From the NCBI GenBank assembly GCA_021845555.1, contig JAJZVS010000175.1, forward strand, positions 1 through 7,810: a stretch of 7,810 nt of DNA, read 5' to 3'. The DNA comes from Pseudomonadota bacterium (GTDB taxonomy: Bacteria > Pseudomonadota > Alphaproteobacteria > Acetobacterales > Acetobacteraceae). Made by a program: the position numbers and the translations under genes. The notes beneath the pieces were generated by a model. The model ran no database searches, was not told the DNA's origin, and saw only the letters and a program-made list of their open reading frames with translations. Below are positions 4,382-7,810 of this stretch, piece by piece (position 1 is the first letter of the stretch; every line of letters begins with the position of its first letter).

Positions 4382-5141
4382 CCCCGCCGGTGACATCGAT
4401 CGTCACGCCGGTGACGAAATCGGCGTCCGCCGAGGCAAGGAAGCAGATCACCCGGGCCTGATCCACCGCCTCGGCGACGCGGCGCAGCGGCGTGCGGGCG
4501 ATCTCGGCGGCCCGGTCCTCCGGCGCGCGCTGGTTCCAGTGCGGGCGGATGCGCTCGGTCAGGGTCAGGCTGGGGGCGATCGCGTTGACCGTGATCCCGT
4601 GCGGGCCGAGTTCGGCCGAAAGTTTCTTCGTCAGCGCGATGATCCCGCCCTTGGCGGCGGCATAGGCGGCGCTGCTCGCGGTGGAGCGCCCGCGCCCGGC
4701 GATCGAGGCCAGGTTGACGATCTTGCCCCGCCGGCGGCGCTTCATCACCGGCACCACGGCGTGGCAGAACAGGAACGTACCCTGCAGGTTGAACGCGATC
4801 AGCCGCTGCCAGTCCGACAGGCTGAGTTCCTCGATCTTCGCCGCCGGGCGCTGGATGATCGTGCTGCCGCCGACCGCGTTCACCAGGATGTCGATGGTGC
4901 CGAAATCATGCGCCGCCCAGGCCACGGTTTCCTCCACCTGCGCGGCATCGAGCGCGTCGGCCACGCGGCCGTCGGCCCGCCCGCCGGCGGCGGCGATCGC
5001 GCCGAGCAGCGATTCGAGCTTCGCGACATCGGTATCGACGGCAATGACCGTGCCGCCCTCGCGCGCGATCATCTCCGCCGTGGCGCGGCCGATGCCGCTG
5101 CCGGCGGCGGTGATCAGCGCGACCTGGTCGGTGAAGCGCAT
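4377..5141 (-). CDS. Short-chain dehydrogenase/reductase (SDR)
   Basis: A 254-residue classical SDR, an NAD(P)(H)-dependent oxidoreductase. Visible: cofactor motif TAAGSGIG at 11-18 (the usual first glycine is alanine), D36 at the end of the second strand (IAVD), which favours NAD over NADP, NAVGG at 88-92, N118 (FNLQGTF), S146 (NLASIAG), and the Y160-x3-K164 pair (YAAAK), so the catalytic set is complete. The C-terminal VTGVTIDVTGGA is also typical. A GTG lies just upstream at 5144, but the ATG at 5141 fits better with GGGAGGG five bases away. It follows the aminotransferase by 12 bases in the same direction, so they form an operon; the substrate may be the hydroxy or oxo relative of the aminotransferase substrate. 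The exact substrate cannot be read from the sequence. Confidence 0.9.
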   Translation of the reverse strand: MRFTDQVALITAAGSGIGRATAEMIAREGGTVIAVDTDVAKLESLLGAIAAAGGRADGRVADALDAAQVEETVAWAAHDFGTIDILVNAVGGSTIIQRPAAKIEELSLSDWQRLIAFNLQGTFLFCHAVVPVMKRRRRGKIVNLASIAGRGRSTASSAAYAAAKGGIIALTKKLSAELGPHGITVNAIAPSLTLTERIRPHWNQRAPEDRAAEIARTPLRRVAEAVDQARVICFLASADADFVTGVTIDVTGGA

Positions 5142-5153
5142 CACCGCCCTCCC

Positions 5154-6440
5154 CTACCGGGTTTCGGCCGCGATCGCGGCGGCGAAGGCGGCCAGCGTGT
5201 CGGCCACATCGCGTTCGTCGTGCGCGAGGGAGACGTAGTATTTGCTCTCCCCCTTCAGCACGCCGTGGGCGCGGAGGGCGCGGTTCACCCGCCGGGCCCG
5301 CTCGGCGTCGGCGTGCAGCACGCCGCGATAGTCGTGCGGCGCGGCGGCGGCGAAGAACACGTCGAACAGCACGGGCTCGCCCACCAGCTGCGCGGGCAGG
5401 CCGGAGTCTTTCAGGATGTGGCGCATGCCGTCCATCAGCGCCCGGCCGGTGGCGAACACTTTTTCATACGTGCCGGGGCGGCGCAGCACCGCGAGCGAGG
5501 CGAGGCCGGCGGCGGCGGCCACCGGATTGCCCGATAGCGTGCCGATCTGCATCAAGTAGCGATCCTCCCCGGCCGCGCCGCGGTCGAACAGCGCCATGAT
5601 GTCCTCCCGCCCGGCGATCGCGGCCAGCGGGAAGCCGCCGCCGATGATCTTGCCGAGGGTGCAGATATCCGGCGTGACTCCGTAATATTCCTGCGCGCCG
5701 CCATAGGCGAAACGGAACCCCGTGACCACCTCGTCGAAGATCAGCGGAATGCCGTATTCCGCGGTGACCTTGCGCAGCCGTTGCAGGAAGCCGGGCTTCG
5801 GCGGCAGCAGGCGCTGGAACGGTTCGACGATCACGCCGCCGAGTTCGTCGTGGTGCTCGCGGATCAGGCTTTCGGCCATGTCGGCGTCGTTGAACGGCGC
5901 GATCAGCATGTCCTCGCGCACGTTGGCCGGGATGCCGGGGGAATCCGGCACCGGGACGGGGAAGTTGCCGGGCCGGCGCGGAGCCAGGCTCATCAGCGAC
6001 CAGTCGCTCATGCCGTGGTAGCCGCCCTCGAACTTCAGGATCTTGTCGCGGCCGCGGAAGGCGCGCGCGAGGCGCATGGCGTAGGCATCCGCTTCCGTTC
6101 CGCTGCTGACGAAACGGACCTGGTCGGCGCAGGCCACCGCCTCCACGATCTCGGCGGCGAGGCGGATGCCGGGTTCGCTGTTGGCGAAGAAGGTGGTGCC
6201 GCGGGGCAGTTGTTCGGTGACCGCCGCCAGCACCTCCGGGTGGCCGTGGCCGAGGAACATCGGGCCGGAACCGAGCAGGAAATCGACGTATTCGTTGCCG
6301 CTGACATCGCGCACGCGGCCCGCCTGGCCCTCGGCGATGACGATGTCGCCGGGGATGTTGCCGAAGGTGCCGCCGGGCAGCACGCGGCGGGCGGTTTCGA
6401 TCAGCGCGGTTTCGCGTTCGCTGCGGGCGATCGTGGTCAT
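5154..6440 (-). CDS. Class III (HemL-like) PLP aminotransferase
   Basis: A 428-residue PLP-dependent aminotransferase of class III, nearest in style to glutamate-1-semialdehyde aminomutases. Visible: LLGSGPMFLGHGHP (55-68), phosphate-binding SSGTEA (112-117), GGYHG (139-143), E206 in IVEP, D236-E237-V238 (PLP ring contact), the Schiff-base lysine K264 in TLGKIIGGG, and GTLSGNP. It moves an amino group to or from a carbonyl substrate, or within it. It is probably not the housekeeping hemL: the pairing with an SDR points to a dedicated catabolic or biosynthetic step. The frame is open 78 codons further upstream, but the ATG at 6440 has GGAGG six to seven bases ahead and matches the family start. 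It is the first gene of the operon with the SDR and is divergent from brnT. Confidence 0.9.
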   Translation of the reverse strand: MTTIARSERETALIETARRVLPGGTFGNIPGDIVIAEGQAGRVRDVSGNEYVDFLLGSGPMFLGHGHPEVLAAVTEQLPRGTTFFANSEPGIRLAAEIVEAVACADQVRFVSSGTEADAYAMRLARAFRGRDKILKFEGGYHGMSDWSLMSLAPRRPGNFPVPVPDSPGIPANVREDMLIAPFNDADMAESLIREHHDELGGVIVEPFQRLLPPKPGFLQRLRKVTAEYGIPLIFDEVVTGFRFAYGGAQEYYGVTPDICTLGKIIGGGFPLAAIAGREDIMALFDRGAAGEDRYLMQIGTLSGNPVAAAAGLASLAVLRRPGTYEKVFATGRALMDGMRHILKDSGLPAQLVGEPVLFDVFFAAAAPHDYRGVLHADAERARRVNRALRAHGVLKGESKYYVSLAHDERDVADTLAAFAAAIAAETR

Positions 6441-6520
6441 GGGTGGCCTCCGGCGGCTGGCTTCGGGGGCAGCAGACCACCGGCGCGGCGGGGCGGCAAG
6501 CGGGCGGGAGGGCGCGCTGC

Positions 6521-6549
6521 TTGCCGGGACTGCGCGAGACGCGTAGGAT
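6521..6549 (+). promoter_or_regulatory. brnT promoter, leaderless layout
   Basis: TTGCCG (6521-6526), a 17-base spacer and TAGGAT (6544-6549), followed after six bases by the GTG start at 6556. The spacing is the same as at phd. The -10 contains AGGA, which could instead act as a ribosome site from a longer transcript. A weak palindrome (6531-6545, core CGCGAGACGCG) lies in the spacer. Confidence 0.5.
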
Positions 6550-6555
6550 AGCGGT

Positions 6556-6825
6556 GTGGAGTTCGAATGGGCCCCGGCCAAGAGCGCCGCCACCGAGCAG
6601 CAACGCGGCATCGATTTCGATCGCGCCGCCGAAATCTTCCTCGGCAAGCGGGTTGAATGGGCCGACGACCGCAAGCCCTACGGCGAGCCCCGCATCCGGG
6701 CGGTGGGCGAAAGCGCCGGCGAACTCCTGCACGTGGTCTATACCGAGCGCGGCGAGGTCATCCGGATCATCTCCGCCCGCCGGGCCAACCGGAAGGAGCG
6801 CGCCCTGTGGCACTCACGCGCATGA
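6556..6825 (+). CDS. brnT: BrnT-family toxin
   Basis: An 89-residue RelE-fold ribonuclease toxin of the BrnT family, which blocks translation by cutting RNA when not bound by its antitoxin. The family pattern is clear: MEFEWAPAK (1-9), RGIDFDRAAEIF (17-28, where many members have KHGVSF), a D-D-R and G-E-x-R region (37-46), and the strong C-terminal block EVIRIISARRANRKER (67-82). The length is normal. The GTG start matches the family's MxFEWD beginning. Toxin first and antitoxin second, with an ATGA overlap at 6822, is the usual BrnT order. The operon is divergent from the aminotransferase gene. Confidence 0.85.
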   Translation: MEFEWAPAKSAATEQQRGIDFDRAAEIFLGKRVEWADDRKPYGEPRIRAVGESAGELLHVVYTERGEVIRIISARRANRKERALWHSRA

Positions 6826-7181
6826 CCCTCGCCGAAATCAAGGCGCACGCCGACCGGCGCACGCCGGCGGAGCAGGCCGAGTTCCGCCGCCGGATGGACG
6901 CAACCACCGAAGCCGACATCCGCCGCCACATGATCGAGGACGGCGAGGACCCCGATGCCGAACCGCGGTTCGAACGCCCGGTGCTGCCGCGGGAAGTGCG
7001 CCGCAAGCTCGGCCTGACGCAGACCGGCTTCGCCGCCCTGCTCGGCATCCCGGTGGCGACCTTGCGCAACTGGGAACAGAACCGCTTCGCGATGGAGCCG
7101 GCGGCGCGCACCCTGCTCAAGCTGATCGACCGCGAGCCGGAGGCGGCGCTGCGGGCCCTGCGCGGCGCCCAGGCGGCGTGA
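6822..7181 (+). CDS. XRE-type HTH antitoxin paired with BrnT
   Basis: A 119-residue antitoxin candidate. The N-terminal half is charged and helical (TLAEIKAHADRRTPAEQ; DIRRHMIEDGEDPDAEP near 32-48), a likely toxin-binding part. Residues 62-90 form a helix-turn-helix (KLGLTQTGFAALLGIPVATL then RNWEQNR) of the XRE/Cro type, followed by helices to about residue 112. This differs from the canonical BrnA fold, so it is an alternative partner. The ATG at 6822 overlaps the brnT stop (ATGA); a GTG five codons upstream is possible. It should repress the operon through the promoter before brnT. The pairing rests on overlap and coupling. Confidence 0.85.
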   Translation: MTLAEIKAHADRRTPAEQAEFRRRMDATTEADIRRHMIEDGEDPDAEPRFERPVLPREVRRKLGLTQTGFAALLGIPVATLRNWEQNRFAMEPAARTLLKLIDREPEAALRALRGAQAA

Positions 7182-7190
7182 CCGGCATGA

Positions 7191-7218
7191 CCAGGGCGGG
7201 CTGAGCCGCCCACCCTGG
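7191..7218 (+). terminator. Possible terminator hairpin after the brnT operon
   Basis: CCAGGG (7191-7196) pairs with CCCTGG (7213-7218), with an alternative inner GGCGG/CCGCC pairing. It lies 10 bases past the HTH stop and before the lutA-like gene. There is no T-run. Confidence 0.4.
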
Positions 7219-7269
7219 CCCGGCAGCGGCCCACGGGGTATCAGGGCGCAGCCCACGGAGCCCCCGCCC

Positions 7270-7810
7270 ATGTCCGAAGCCCGGCCGCGCGTCGCCCTGT
7301 TCGTCACCTGCCTGGTCGATCTGCACCGCCCGAGCATCGGCTTCGCGGCGATCCGCCTGCTGGAAGCCGCCGGCTGCCAGGTCGAGGTGCCGCGGGCGCA
7401 GACCTGCTGCGGCCAGCCCGCCTACAACAGCGGCGATCGCGCCACCGCGCGCGACCTCGCCGCCGGCTTGCTCGATGCGTTCGGCGGCTACGACTACGTG
7501 GTGGTGCCGTCCGGCTCCTGCGGCGGCATGCTCAAGACCCACATGCCGCATCTGTTCGACGACGACCCCAACCTGCGCGCCCGCGCCGACGCGCTGGCCG
7601 CGCGCACCTTCGAATTGGTGAGCTTCCTGGTCGATGTGCTGAAGCTGGACACGCTGTCCGCGCGCTGGACCGGCGGGCCGGTCACCTATCACGACAGCTG
7701 CGCCGGGCTGCGCGAACTCGGGATCAAGGAGCAGCCGCGCCGGCTGCTCGCCGCGGTCGGCGCCGAGGTGAAGGAGATGGCGGAACCCGAGATCTGCTGC
7801 GGCTTCGGCG
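7270..7810 (+). CDS. lutA: LutA/LldE-type iron-sulfur protein, N-terminal 180 residues (cut by window edge)
   Basis: The first 180 codons of a CCG-domain (cysteine-rich) protein, the LutA/LldE/YkgE subunit of the LutABC L-lactate oxidation complex, which passes electrons from lactate through iron-sulfur clusters. Seen: ALFVTCLVDLHRPSIGFAA (9-27), TCCGQPAYNSGD (45-56), PSGSCGGM (80-87), HDSCAGLRELG (141-151) and EICCGFG (174-180), the two CCG repeats with their cysteines. The ATG at 7270 has GGAG nine bases upstream. The usual length is about 240-250 residues. LutB and LutC would be expected next but lie beyond the window. Related CCG subunits occur in glycolate oxidase and heterodisulfide reductase, so the exact complex is likely but not proved. 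Confidence 0.85.
   Translation, partial: MSEARPRVALFVTCLVDLHRPSIGFAAIRLLEAAGCQVEVPRAQTCCGQPAYNSGDRATARDLAAGLLDAFGGYDYVVVPSGSCGGMLKTHMPHLFDDDPNLRARADALAARTFELVSFLVDVLKLDTLSARWTGGPVTYHDSCAGLRELGIKEQPRRLLAAVGAEVKEMAEPEICCGFG

Noticed and set aside
4539..5537. A 332-codon plus-strand open frame
   Set aside because: Antisense to the SDR and aminotransferase, both with complete catalytic motifs.
5464..6813. A 449-codon minus-strand open frame
   Set aside because: Out-of-frame shadow of the aminotransferase that runs on antisense through brnT; histidine/arginine-rich with no motifs.
7117..7692. A 191-codon minus-strand open frame
   Set aside because: Antisense to the lutA-like gene, whose cysteine motifs on the plus strand are decisive.

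Overview
The window looks like the chromosome of a high-GC alphaproteobacterium. The Acetobacteraceae/Rhodospirillales are my best guess, from protein style and codon use rather than any marker gene. Most of it is very GC-rich, but the first ~1.34 kb is clearly poorer in GC and looks imported.

Region by region. (a) 1-1335: a low-GC block with the C-terminal part of a SIR2-like protein (cut by the window edge) facing an unrecognised protein with a C-terminal membrane anchor. The block ends inside a broken parE toxin gene whose parD antitoxin survives (1318-1729). (b) 1730-2067: no gene; it holds a palindrome upstream of parD and a 100-nt nested-palindrome element. (c) 2017-2477: a GxxExxY-family gene (PDDEXK-like) enclosed by 39-bp inverted repeats built of 10-bp units, resembling a small mobile cassette. 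(d) 2541-2925: wrecked TumE (DUF6516) toxin and its HTH partner. (e) 2946-3675: an intact phd-vapC operon whose promoter suggests a leaderless mRNA. (f) 3676-3974: gene debris, namely a PEP-CTERM tail on the minus strand and a decayed second copy of a vapC segment. (g) 3975-4295: a small protein with a probable SH3/KOW-like barrel. (h) 6440-4377 (minus): a two-gene operon of a class III (HemL-like) aminotransferase and a short-chain dehydrogenase. (i) 6521-7181: a BrnT toxin with an XRE-type HTH antitoxin, with the same leaderless-type promoter geometry as phd. (j) 7270-end: the start of a LutA/LldE-type iron-sulfur protein, cut by the window edge.

Overall this is a hot spot of toxin-antitoxin turnover: two intact pairs (phd-vapC, brnT-HTH), an orphan ParD with a beheaded ParE, a dead TumE/HTH pair and a vapC fragment, set between ordinary metabolic genes (aminotransferase-SDR and the lut-like gene). 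The least explained items are the inverted-repeat GxxExxY cassette, the 100-nt palindromic element beside it, and the shared leaderless promoter layout of the two live toxin-antitoxin operons. All calls come from reading the sequence and from memory of the families; no database search was run.
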